A stretch of DNA of 6,843 nt from the NCBI GenBank assembly GCA_938045315.1, contig CALINM010000195.1, positions 1 to 6,843 on the forward strand, written 5' to 3'. Each line of letters opens with the position of its first letter. Position 1 is the first letter of the stretch. This DNA comes from an uncultured bacterium (GTDB lineage: Bacteria > CALINM01). Both the position numbers and the translations under genes were made by a program. Positions 1 to 5,557 of the stretch are shown in pieces. The notes beneath the pieces were generated by a model. That model was not told the origin of the DNA. It ran no database searches and saw only the letters and a program-made list of their open reading frames with translations.

Positions 1-547
1 TTTGGATAAAATTATTGAATGTGCTGATAGATGTAAGAGAATTGTTGAAAGCTTGCTTATTTATTCAAGGCAGAAACCTGCAAGTAAATCTCTGGAATCT
101 TTAGATAATGTAATTGAGAGAACAATAGATCTTGTGGGATATAACCTCAAAAAAAATAACATAGTACTGGAAAAAGTGTTTGAAAATGTACCTATAATGT
201 TTATAGACGGACAACAATTTCAGCAAGTATTGATAAATATAATTTTAAATGCTCAGGAATCAATCATTGCTGCAAAAAGGGAAAAGGGAAATATAAAGAT
301 CCATACCTATTTTGACTCAAAATCAAAAAAAGCTTATATAAAAATATCTGACAATGGTACTGGGATTAAAAAAAGTGTTTTAAACAAAATTTTTGATCCC
401 TTCTTTACTACAAAAGCTTTTGGTGAGGCTTCAGGATTGGGGCTATCGATAGCACTTGGAGTTGTAAAAGAACATGGGGGAAATATTCACGTAGAAACGA
501 AATTAAATGTTGGCACAACATTTGTTATTGAACTACCAGTAGAATAA
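1..547 (+). CDS. Sensor histidine kinase, C-terminal part (5' end outside the window)
   Basis: This is the catalytic half of a two-component sensor kinase that would phosphorylate a response regulator. Counting from the TTG codon at base 2, residues 2-24 (DKIIECADRCKRIVESLL and onward) resemble the second helix of the HisKA dimerisation domain. The phospho-accepting histidine and any sensor region therefore lie upstream of the window, and this TTG is an internal Leu codon, not a start. The HATPase_c domain is complete: N-box with N79 and N83 (INIILNAQES), G1 box DNGTG at 117-121, F-box FDPFFTT at 131-137, G2 box GLGLS at 145-149, and a closing GTTFVIELP strand at 171-179. The layout is that of NtrB/AtoS/ZraS-like kinases, which usually pair with sigma-54 activators. 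The regulator at 3998-5419 is the obvious candidate partner, although five stop codons and four genes separate them. The gene ends 22 bases before the preferred motA start, so co-transcription is likely. Confidence 0.93.
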   Translation, partial: LDKIIECADRCKRIVESLLIYSRQKPASKSLESLDNVIERTIDLVGYNLKKNNIVLEKVFENVPIMFIDGQQFQQVLINIILNAQESIIAAKREKGNIKIHTYFDSKSKKAYIKISDNGTGIKKSVLNKIFDPFFTTKAFGEASGLGLSIALGVVKEHGGNIHVETKLNVGTTFVIELPVE

Positions 548-554
548 ATTAATA

Positions 555-572
555 AAAGGATATATGGATATG
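555..572 (+). promoter_or_regulatory. Ribosome binding site that decides the motA start
   Basis: AAAGGA at 555-560 is followed by two in-frame ATGs, at 564 and 570. The first would leave only three bases of spacing and the second nine. E. coli MotA begins MLILLGYLVV, which lines up with MFTIIGFLVV read from the ATG at 570. Both spacing and alignment favour 570. Confidence 0.6.
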
Positions 573-1421
573 TTTACAATAATTGGTTTTCTTGTTGTTT
601 TTGGTGCTGTTATTGGTGGTTTTATAATGGAGAACGGGAACCCTTTAATACTCTTTATACCTGCAGAATTTATAATTATTTTTGGTGCTGCAACTGGAGC
701 TTTTTTAATTTCATCACCACCTTCAGTTGTATCTATAGTTGTTAAATCCATAGGAAAAATTTTCTCAGGTAAGGAAAACAAAAAGGAAGATTATCTCCAA
801 CTTCTGAATTTATTGTTTCAATTATTTACAAAAATCAGAAAAGAAGGGTTAGTTTCAATAGAATCAGATATAGAGAATCCACAAAATAGCGCTATATTTA
901 AGAATTTTCCTTCTATACTTTCAAATCATCATTTAATAACTTTTGTATGTGACAATTTAAAAGTAATTGTTTCAACCAATGTTCCTGCATATGAATTAGA
1001 AGGGCTTATCGAGCTTGAATTAGAAACACATCACCACCATGCTTTAATCCCAGCACATAGTGTTGCTAAGATTGCTGATGCTTTACCAGGGCTTGGTATT
1101 GTTGCTGCAGTTCTGGGAGTTGTTTTAACAATGGGAAAGATTGACCAACCTCCAGCAGTTTTAGGGCATAGTATTGGTGCTGCTTTGGTTGGGACATTTA
1201 TGGGGGTTTTGGCTTGTTATGGATTTGTTGGACCAATAGCTACAAATTTAGAACATAGAGCAAATCATGAATCCATAATGTTTCAGGTAATAAAAGTAGC
1301 ACTTGTATCATTTGTAGGTGGTTCTGCACCCCAGATGGCTGTTGAGTTTGGAAGACGAGCGATTCCAGGGGATGAAAGACCATCTTTTGAAGAATTGGAA
1401 AACAGAATACGGGGTAAATAA
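570..1421 (+). CDS. motA: Flagellar motor stator protein MotA, E. coli type
   Basis: MotA is the inner-membrane stator subunit that, with MotB, converts ion flow into flagellar torque. Numbering from the alternative ATG at 564 (285 residues), there are hydrophobic segments at about 4-22, 30-50, 172-190 and 200-224, matching the four MotA transmembrane helices with a large cytoplasmic loop between the second and third. The loop keeps the charged pair that meets FliG in E. coli (R90 and E98), here R92 and E100 with the same 8-residue spacing, followed by SDIENP. The two functional prolines (E. coli P173 and P222) correspond to P175 in DALPGLGIVAAVLG and P224 in GFVGPIAT. The C-terminus has the family's VEFGRR...ERPSFEELE. 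The ETHHHHALIPAHS run at 154-166 is histidine-rich, as is often seen in this subfamily. Length is close to the 295 residues of E. coli MotA. I prefer the start at 570 over 564. The stop overlaps the motB start by one base. Confidence 0.96.
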   Translation: MFTIIGFLVVFGAVIGGFIMENGNPLILFIPAEFIIIFGAATGAFLISSPPSVVSIVVKSIGKIFSGKENKKEDYLQLLNLLFQLFTKIRKEGLVSIESDIENPQNSAIFKNFPSILSNHHLITFVCDNLKVIVSTNVPAYELEGLIELELETHHHHALIPAHSVAKIADALPGLGIVAAVLGVVLTMGKIDQPPAVLGHSIGAALVGTFMGVLACYGFVGPIATNLEHRANHESIMFQVIKVALVSFVGGSAPQMAVEFGRRAIPGDERPSFEELENRIRGK

Positions 1422-1423
1422 TG
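1411..1423 (+). promoter_or_regulatory. motA/motB stop-start overlap with ribosome binding site
   Basis: GGGG at 1411-1414 lies six bases before the motB ATG, inside the last motA codons. The motA TAA and the motB ATG share base 1421. This fits translational coupling, which would keep the MotA and MotB supply linked. Confidence 0.7.
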
Positions 1424-2200
1424 ACTGAACAAAAATCAATTATTATTAAACGAGTTAAAAAAAAGAAAGGCGAAGGAAATCATGGTGGTTCATGGAAAGT
1501 GGCATATGCTGATTTTGTCACTGCAATGATGGCGTTTTTTCTACTTATGTGGTTGATAACTATGGTCTCACCAGAAAAAAGGGCGAGGGTTGCAAGTTAT
1601 TTTAAGTATTATGCGATTTTTGATAAAAGTGGTATTTCTATGTTTGAAGGTGTAGGTAACAAGATTATTAATATTGGTGGAGAGGGGGTTAATATACCAG
1701 AAGAAAAGGGTAATCCAGGTAAGATAAAACAAAAAGAACCTAATCAGATAAAGGAAGAGATACAGGAAAAAATAGAAAAAAAATTTAATAATATAAAAAG
1801 CCAGGTGATAATTGATGTATTCGGGAATTCAGTGAGGATAGAAGTAATAGATAGTGAAGGGAATCCGATTTTTCCTGTAGGCGATTCTAGTTTTACTGAT
1901 GTGGGTAAACAAATTTTAAAAGAGATTTGTGATAGTCTTGCTGATTTTGATAATAAAATAATAATTGAAGGTCACACAGATGCTCTAAGTTATAGATCTA
2001 ATAAATATTCTAATTGGGAACTATCAACAGACAGAGCTTCTGCAGCGAGGAGATTTATGGAATCTAATGGTATTAATCCTGATAGGATATCAATGGTAGT
2101 TGGTTATGCTGCAACGAAACCTTTAATTCATGATAATCCTAATGATCCAAGAAATAGAAGAGTTAGTATTGTTATAAATTATGATGATCAATTGAAGTAA
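1421..2200 (+). CDS. motB: Flagellar motor stator protein MotB (OmpA-like peptidoglycan-binding domain)
   Basis: MotB is the stator subunit that carries the ion-binding aspartate and anchors the stator to peptidoglycan. The basic N-terminus (KRVKKKKGEG, 10-19) is cytoplasmic. A single transmembrane helix follows at about 28-48, in SWKVAYADFVTAMMAFF, with the ion-carrying aspartate at D31 (D32 in E. coli). The AYAD context looks like proton-type MotB rather than sodium-type PomB, but this is an inference. Residues about 51-65 fit the periplasmic plug region, and 100-125 is a charged Lys/Glu-rich linker. The OmpA-like domain has EGHTDA at 183-188, NWELSTDRA at 198-206 (R205 in the peptidoglycan-contacting position) and NRRVSI at 245-250. 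At 259 residues it is shorter than E. coli MotB (308), mainly because it lacks the long C-terminal tail. The next gene starts five bases after the stop. Confidence 0.96.
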   Translation: MTEQKSIIIKRVKKKKGEGNHGGSWKVAYADFVTAMMAFFLLMWLITMVSPEKRARVASYFKYYAIFDKSGISMFEGVGNKIINIGGEGVNIPEEKGNPGKIKQKEPNQIKEEIQEKIEKKFNNIKSQVIIDVFGNSVRIEVIDSEGNPIFPVGDSSFTDVGKQILKEICDSLADFDNKIIIEGHTDALSYRSNKYSNWELSTDRASAARRFMESNGINPDRISMVVGYAATKPLIHDNPNDPRNRRVSIVINYDDQLK

Positions 2201-2205
2201 TTTTT

Positions 2206-2874
2206 ATGATTATAGCTGAAATAAATAAAATTTTGGAGAAATTTTTACAAGATAATTTACCTATTATTCTTATGGGAAATACCCAAGATGCAAGAAGATT
2301 AATAACGTTTAGATTTTTAGGTTATATTAAAGAGATTAAAGAGAAAAATTATATAGTTTTTCACAAATTTAAACCCCTTTTACCATACTTTGTTTTTAAA
2401 AACGAACCGAGACTAAAAGCTATTTTTAGCATATCACCTCAAAATGGAATTGAAACGGTCTTACAAATCAAAGAAATTGATACAGATGAGATCTATACAG
2501 ATTTTCCTGAAAATTTTTACGTATCAAGACCAATAAGAATTGAACCAAATCCTAAAAAGCCAGTTTTGTTATACGTTTTAAGCAAAGATGATCCAACAAA
2601 TTTGTGTGATGTTATTAATATTAGCGAAAAGGGCGTGTGTTTTATAAGTCAGAGAGATTATATAGTTAATGGCGAATATGGGTTTATGATCATTTTACCA
2701 GATCAGTTGGGTGTTATTACATGTTATGGTGAAATAAAATATAAAAAAATAGAAAAATTTGGCTATTTTAGGTACGGAGCTGAGCTATTTAATCATGCAA
2801 AAGATAGAGCAGTGTTATCAAAATATATCATGATTAGGGAAAAAGAAATAATCGAGTTATTAAGGGGCGGTTAA
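2206..2874 (+). CDS. PilZ-domain protein with degenerate RxxxR motif, YcgR-like layout
   Basis: This is a soluble 222-residue protein with no signal peptide or membrane segment. Residues about 36-105 form a beta-rich region (GYIKEIKEKNYIVFHKFKP) that fits the N-terminal PilZN-type domain of YcgR-like flagellar brake proteins. A PilZ domain follows at about 107-215. Its second motif is intact as N138-I-S-E-K-G143 followed by VCF, and the family strand FRYGAEL is at 188-194. The first motif, normally RxxxR, reads S107-R-P-I-R111. Aligned with the downstream paralogue (RKFVR), the first arginine is replaced by serine, so c-di-GMP binding may be weak or lost. Position directly behind motB suggests a role at the motor, as for YcgR/FlgZ in other bacteria (inference). 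The ribosome binding site is poor (GAAG at 2194-2197, inside the end of motB), so translation may depend on read-on from motB. It could equally control another c-di-GMP process. Confidence 0.85.
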   Translation: MIIAEINKILEKFLQDNLPIILMGNTQDARRLITFRFLGYIKEIKEKNYIVFHKFKPLLPYFVFKNEPRLKAIFSISPQNGIETVLQIKEIDTDEIYTDFPENFYVSRPIRIEPNPKKPVLLYVLSKDDPTNLCDVINISEKGVCFISQRDYIVNGEYGFMIILPDQLGVITCYGEIKYKKIEKFGYFRYGAELFNHAKDRAVLSKYIMIREKEIIELLRGG

Positions 2875-2876
2875 TG
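2864..2876 (+). promoter_or_regulatory. pilZ/pilZ stop-start overlap with ribosome binding site
   Basis: GGGG at 2864-2867 lies six bases before the ATG at 2874, and the TAA of the first PilZ gene shares base 2874 with that ATG. The geometry is identical to the motA/motB junction, so the two PilZ proteins are probably made as a coupled pair. Confidence 0.7.
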
Positions 2877-3938
2877 AATATTTGGACTACTAAAAAAATC
2901 AAAGATGTTATCTTAGGGGATCTTTCTAATATAAATTTATTGAACAATGATACCTTTGAGCTGGATTTCTTTAAAAAAGCTAATTTCCATGACCTTATTA
3001 TTTTGGAATATTATGAGGGTTACAGGAATTTTGTTAGTAATTACAATTTTAAAGGTTATTTAGGATTAATTATTTTATGTGATTTTAAAAAGGGTAACTT
3101 CAGCTTTATTCCTTCTCTTAAAACAGCGATATTAGATGTGAATAAAATTGGAATAGAAAAGACCAAGGAGTTAATTAGTTTTATCATAAATTTGCACTCA
3201 AAAAGAATTAAAAACTTAGATATTTATGCAAATAAAGAGGGTAAATTTGAAGAAGCACATTTAGATAACTTTATAGAAATTAAATCACAAATAGTAGAGA
3301 AGCTAAGTTATTGTTTTAGTAACAAACTAAATATAATAATAACAATTCAAGTTCTCGAAGAGGGGAGGAAAGTAAACGCAAGGGGTACTGGTTATATAAA
3401 GGATTTAAATAATGATTTTTTCATAATCGAGAAGATAAGACCAAATCAAATCTGTTATAGGATTAAACCTGAAGAACCATTATTATTTACTTTTCCAGAT
3501 AAGGAATGTTTTTATGAGGCTAAAGGTAGAATAATAAAAAAAACAGATGATTTAATTTTTGTTGATATTCCCAATACTATTAAATTAGAGAGAAGAAAAT
3601 TTGTCAGGGTTGAACCAAATTTAAAAAATCCAGTAAAGGTTTACATTCATATTCCTGGCGAAGAAAATGAAGTAATAGATTGTATTGATATTAGCACTTT
3701 AGGAATCTCTTTTTATTCTCAGAGAGAGCTCCCTTTAAATGGTATATATGTTTTTGGATTAAAAACACCTTATAATGATAGATTTATTATAAGTGAGGGT
3801 ATAATAAGAAATAAAGAACTTATTGATGAAAAGTTTAGGTATGGCATAGAGCTGGACCTTTCTGAAAAGGAGATTGATATTGTTGCCGATTATATTAGAA
3901 AAAGAGAGGTGGAAATATTAGATCTTCTAAAAGATTAA
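2874..3938 (+). CDS. Longer PilZ-domain protein with intact c-di-GMP motif and unassigned N-terminal domain
   Basis: This 354-residue cytoplasmic protein is a paralogue of the preceding gene with about 140 extra residues at the front. The shared part starts near 172: GYIKDLNNDFFIIEKIRP matches GYIKEIKEKNYIVFHKFKP upstream, and this PilZN-like region runs to about 236. The PilZ domain follows, with ERRKFVR at 239-245 giving a proper RxxxR (R241 and R245). Next come D272-I-S-T-L-G277, then SF, and FRYGIEL at 321-327. Both proteins end in a similar amphipathic helix (IRKREVEILDLL here). Every signature residue expected for c-di-GMP binding is present. The first 140 residues match no domain I can name with confidence. 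They show alternating strand/helix character (DLIILE at 40-45, GLIILCD at 64-70, AILDVNKIGIEKTKELISFI at 85-104), loosely like a receiver fold that has lost its active site. The likely role is c-di-GMP-dependent control of the flagellar motor, inferred from domain layout and from sitting in the motAB string. Confidence 0.86.
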   Translation: MNIWTTKKIKDVILGDLSNINLLNNDTFELDFFKKANFHDLIILEYYEGYRNFVSNYNFKGYLGLIILCDFKKGNFSFIPSLKTAILDVNKIGIEKTKELISFIINLHSKRIKNLDIYANKEGKFEEAHLDNFIEIKSQIVEKLSYCFSNKLNIIITIQVLEEGRKVNARGTGYIKDLNNDFFIIEKIRPNQICYRIKPEEPLLFTFPDKECFYEAKGRIIKKTDDLIFVDIPNTIKLERRKFVRVEPNLKNPVKVYIHIPGEENEVIDCIDISTLGISFYSQRELPLNGIYVFGLKTPYNDRFIISEGIIRNKELIDEKFRYGIELDLSEKEIDIVADYIRKREVEILDLLKD

Positions 3939-3950
3939 AAATAGAATTTC

Positions 3951-3964
3951 GTCAAACTCTTGAC
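3951..3964 (+). promoter_or_regulatory. Inverted repeat overlapping the -35 box (candidate operator)
   Basis: GTCAA-ACTC-TTGAC is a perfect 5-bp inverted repeat with a 4-base spacer, and its right arm forms most of the TTGACA -35 element. A protein bound here would block RNA polymerase. The same half-site with the same spacing recurs at 5471-5484. The right arm could be explained by the promoter alone, so only the left arm is independent evidence. Confidence 0.45.
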
Positions 3965-3988
3965 AATCCATTTTAATTAAATTATTAT
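3960..3988 (+). promoter_or_regulatory. Sigma-70-type promoter for the response regulator gene
   Basis: TTGACA at 3960-3965, a 17-base spacer and TATTAT at 3983-3988 make a near-consensus housekeeping promoter, with an A/T-rich stretch upstream. Transcription should begin around 3994-3998, at or within a few bases of the regulator ATG at 3998. It gives the regulator a supply separate from the stator/PilZ string, although read-through from that string is also possible because I see no terminator between them. Confidence 0.75.
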
Positions 3989-3997
3989 GTTCTACAA

Positions 3998-5419
3998 ATG
4001 AAAAAAGTGCTAGTAATAGATGATGATGTTTATGTAAGAGATGCATTGTCAAATATCCTTACTCAAAAGGGTTTTCTTGTTGACAAAGCGGAAAATGGAT
4101 TAGAGGGTATAAAGCTTATAAAAGAAAAAGACTATGATGTTTTGCTTGTTGATCTTGTGATGCCCGAAATGGGAGGAGTCGATTTTTTAAGAGAATTAAA
4201 TAGAGAAAATGTTGATGTCCCATCAATAGTAATCACAGCTTTTGCTTCAGTAGACACAGCAGTAGAGGCTATGAAATTAGGTGCATTAGATTACATAACA
4301 AAGCCCTTTAATATTGATGAGCTATTAGTAATAATTGAAAAAGCGATAAAAGTCTATGAGCTAAAGAAAGAAAATATCAATTATAGAAGGCAGCTTCAGA
4401 AAATACATGGATTTGAGAATATAGTTGGCAATTCACCGAAAATTCAGGAAATTTTCTCACTCATTTCCAAAGTCGCTGACAGTGATGCAACGATATTATT
4501 AACAGGGGAGTCCGGGACGGGAAAAGAGCTAATCGCTAAATCGATACATTATATGAGTTATAGATCCAAATATCCATTTGTACCGATTAATTGTGGTGCC
4601 ATACCTAAAGAGTTACTGGAATCTGAGTTTTTTGGTTATGAAAAAGGTGCTTTTACAGGTGCTGTGGCTACAAAAAAAGGAAGAGTCGAATTGGCTGATA
4701 AAGGTACCCTTTTTTTAGATGAGATAGGTGAACTTATTCTTCCCTTACAGGTTAAGCTACTTAGGTTCTTACAGGAAAAGGAATTTGAAAGAGTTGGCGG
4801 TGGAAAAACACTAAAGGTAGATGTTAGAATAATAGCAGCTACTAATAGGGATCTGGAAAAGGATGTTTTGGAGGGCAAATTTAGAGAAGATTTATTTTAT
4901 AGATTGAATGTTATTCCTATTCATATACCCCCATTAAGGGAGAGAAAAGAAGATATACCATTACTATTAAATTATTTTATATCCAAGTTTTGCAAAAAAA
5001 GAAAAAGGCCAGTTCTGACAATCAGCAAGGAGGCGATGAGATGTCTTGAAAATTACTACTGGCCTGGTAATATTAGAGAGTTGGAAAATTTATGCGATAG
5101 ACTTTCAGTACTTGTTTCGGGAAATAAGATTGAATTATATGATTTGCCAGAAAAATTTATTACAAATAATAAAGCGATGGGTGGATGTGTAACAAAACTG
5201 GATATAACAGCAAGTGATTTCCTTTTGCCCGAAAATGGCTTTGATTTGAATAAAGTGATTCATGATTTTGAGAGGAAAGCAATTGTAGAAGCTCTTAAAA
5301 AAGCGGGCGGAGTTAAAAGTAAGGCAGCAACTTTACTGGGACTAAATAGGACAACTCTTCTTGAAAAGATGAAAAAAATGCATATCCCCTTTGATACTGG
5401 ATCTTCTATCAATAATTAA
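3998..5419 (+). CDS. NtrC-family sigma-54-dependent response regulator
   Basis: This is a complete 473-residue activator of sigma-54 RNA polymerase. The receiver domain (about 1-118) has acidic residues D8 and D9, phospho-acceptor D52, T80 and K102. The AAA+ domain (about 142-370) has Walker A GESGTGKE at 170-177, the sigma-54-contacting loop GAFTGA at 217-222, Walker B LFLDE at 238-242, candidate arginine fingers R296 and R302 in FREDLFYRL, and sensor II WPGNIRELEN at 355-364. A Fis-type helix-turn-helix closes the protein (about 426-463, with KSKAATLLGLNRTTLLEKMK). All catalytic residues are present, so it should be active. The start MKKVLVIDDD is typical of the family, but no Shine-Dalgarno sequence precedes it and the predicted transcription start almost coincides with the ATG. 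The probable partner is the kinase at 1-547 and the probable target is the sigma-54 promoter at 5530-5546. Context resembles FleR/FlrC-type flagellar regulators, but the sequence alone does not prove a flagellar target. Confidence 0.95.
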   Translation: MKKVLVIDDDVYVRDALSNILTQKGFLVDKAENGLEGIKLIKEKDYDVLLVDLVMPEMGGVDFLRELNRENVDVPSIVITAFASVDTAVEAMKLGALDYITKPFNIDELLVIIEKAIKVYELKKENINYRRQLQKIHGFENIVGNSPKIQEIFSLISKVADSDATILLTGESGTGKELIAKSIHYMSYRSKYPFVPINCGAIPKELLESEFFGYEKGAFTGAVATKKGRVELADKGTLFLDEIGELILPLQVKLLRFLQEKEFERVGGGKTLKVDVRIIAATNRDLEKDVLEGKFREDLFYRLNVIPIHIPPLRERKEDIPLLLNYFISKFCKKRKRPVLTISKEAMRCLENYYWPGNIRELENLCDRLSVLVSGNKIELYDLPEKFITNNKAMGGCVTKLDITASDFLLPENGFDLNKVIHDFERKAIVEALKKAGGVKSKAATLLGLNRTTLLEKMKKMHIPFDTGSSINN

Positions 5420-5468
5420 TCTTTTAAATTTTCTTTTTAATTATCTAATTTTTTTAGTTTTATAAAAA

Positions 5469-5486
5469 ATGTCATTTTTATGACAT
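5469..5486 (+). promoter_or_regulatory. Perfect 7-bp inverted repeat, candidate upstream activating site
   Basis: ATGTCAT-TTTT-ATGACAT is an 18-base perfect dyad with a 4-base centre. It is centred near 5477.5, about 78 bases upstream of the transcription start predicted for the sigma-54 promoter. That is a normal distance for an NtrC-type enhancer site, and the size suits a Fis-type helix-turn-helix dimer. Its core GTCAT-N4-ATGAC matches the repeat at 3951-3964. The natural candidate ligand is the regulator encoded just upstream. It is not followed by a T-run on the + strand, so a terminator role is unlikely. Confidence 0.6.
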
Positions 5487-5529
5487 ATGATGATTATTAA
5501 AAAAATCAATTTTATCAGTTAGTTATAAA

Positions 5530-5546
5530 CGGCACAGTTATTGCAT
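5530..5546 (+). promoter_or_regulatory. Sigma-54 (RpoN) promoter
   Basis: CGGCACA-GTTA-TTGCAT matches the RpoN consensus TGGCACR-N4-TTGCW except for C in place of the first T. The invariant GG (5531-5532) and GC (5543-5544) are separated by exactly 10 bases. Predicted transcription start is about 5556. It lies directly downstream of a sigma-54 activator gene and points into the TPR protein gene, which strongly supports function. Confidence 0.85.
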
Positions 5547-5557
5547 AACATAATGTT

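Larger units (their letters stand above)
5420..5557. other. Regulatory intergenic region
   Basis: This 138-base, very A/T-rich gap holds the inverted repeat at 5469-5486 and the sigma-54 promoter at 5530-5546. I see no G/C-rich hairpin plus T-run, so no convincing terminator follows the regulator gene. Only a 4-bp CTAA/TTAG stem is present, at 5445-5457. The A/T-rich stretch between the repeat and the promoter could bend easily, which would suit DNA looping by an enhancer-bound activator. Confidence 0.6.

Noticed and set aside
533-781. Minus-strand reading frame of 82 codons over the start of motA
   Set aside because: It lies antisense to a well-supported gene, shows no recognisable domain, and its composition mirrors MotA codons. 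It is a shadow frame.
3921-3936. GATCTT-CTAA-AAGATT hairpin at the end of the second PilZ gene
   Set aside because: It is a six-pair A/T-rich stem including one wobble pair, it ends in the stop codon, and it is followed by A-rich sequence, not T-rich. It is not a credible terminator.
3987-4001. Tiny upstream reading frame (four codons) ending in an ATGA overlap with the regulator start
   Set aside because: Its ATG uses the last two bases of the -10 box, so it would not be in the transcript from that promoter, and it has no ribosome binding site.
4636-4878. Minus-strand reading frame of 80 codons inside the AAA+ domain
   Set aside because: It is antisense to conserved GAFTGA/Walker B coding sequence and has no features of its own.
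5445-5457. CTAA/TTAG stem in a T-rich stretch after the regulator stop
   Set aside because: Only four pairs with an all-T loop. Low-complexity A/T sequence explains it.
5469-5486. Perfect hairpin read as a terminator for the regulator gene
   Set aside because: The stem has only two G/C pairs and the + strand continues ATGATGATT with no T-run. A T-run exists only in the minus-strand direction, where there is no gene. The position relative to the sigma-54 promoter fits an activator site better.
5504-5516. Possible IHF site (AATCAA) between the dyad and the sigma-54 promoter
   Set aside because: The WATCAA half matches but the TTR part does not, and such partial matches are expected in A/T-rich DNA.
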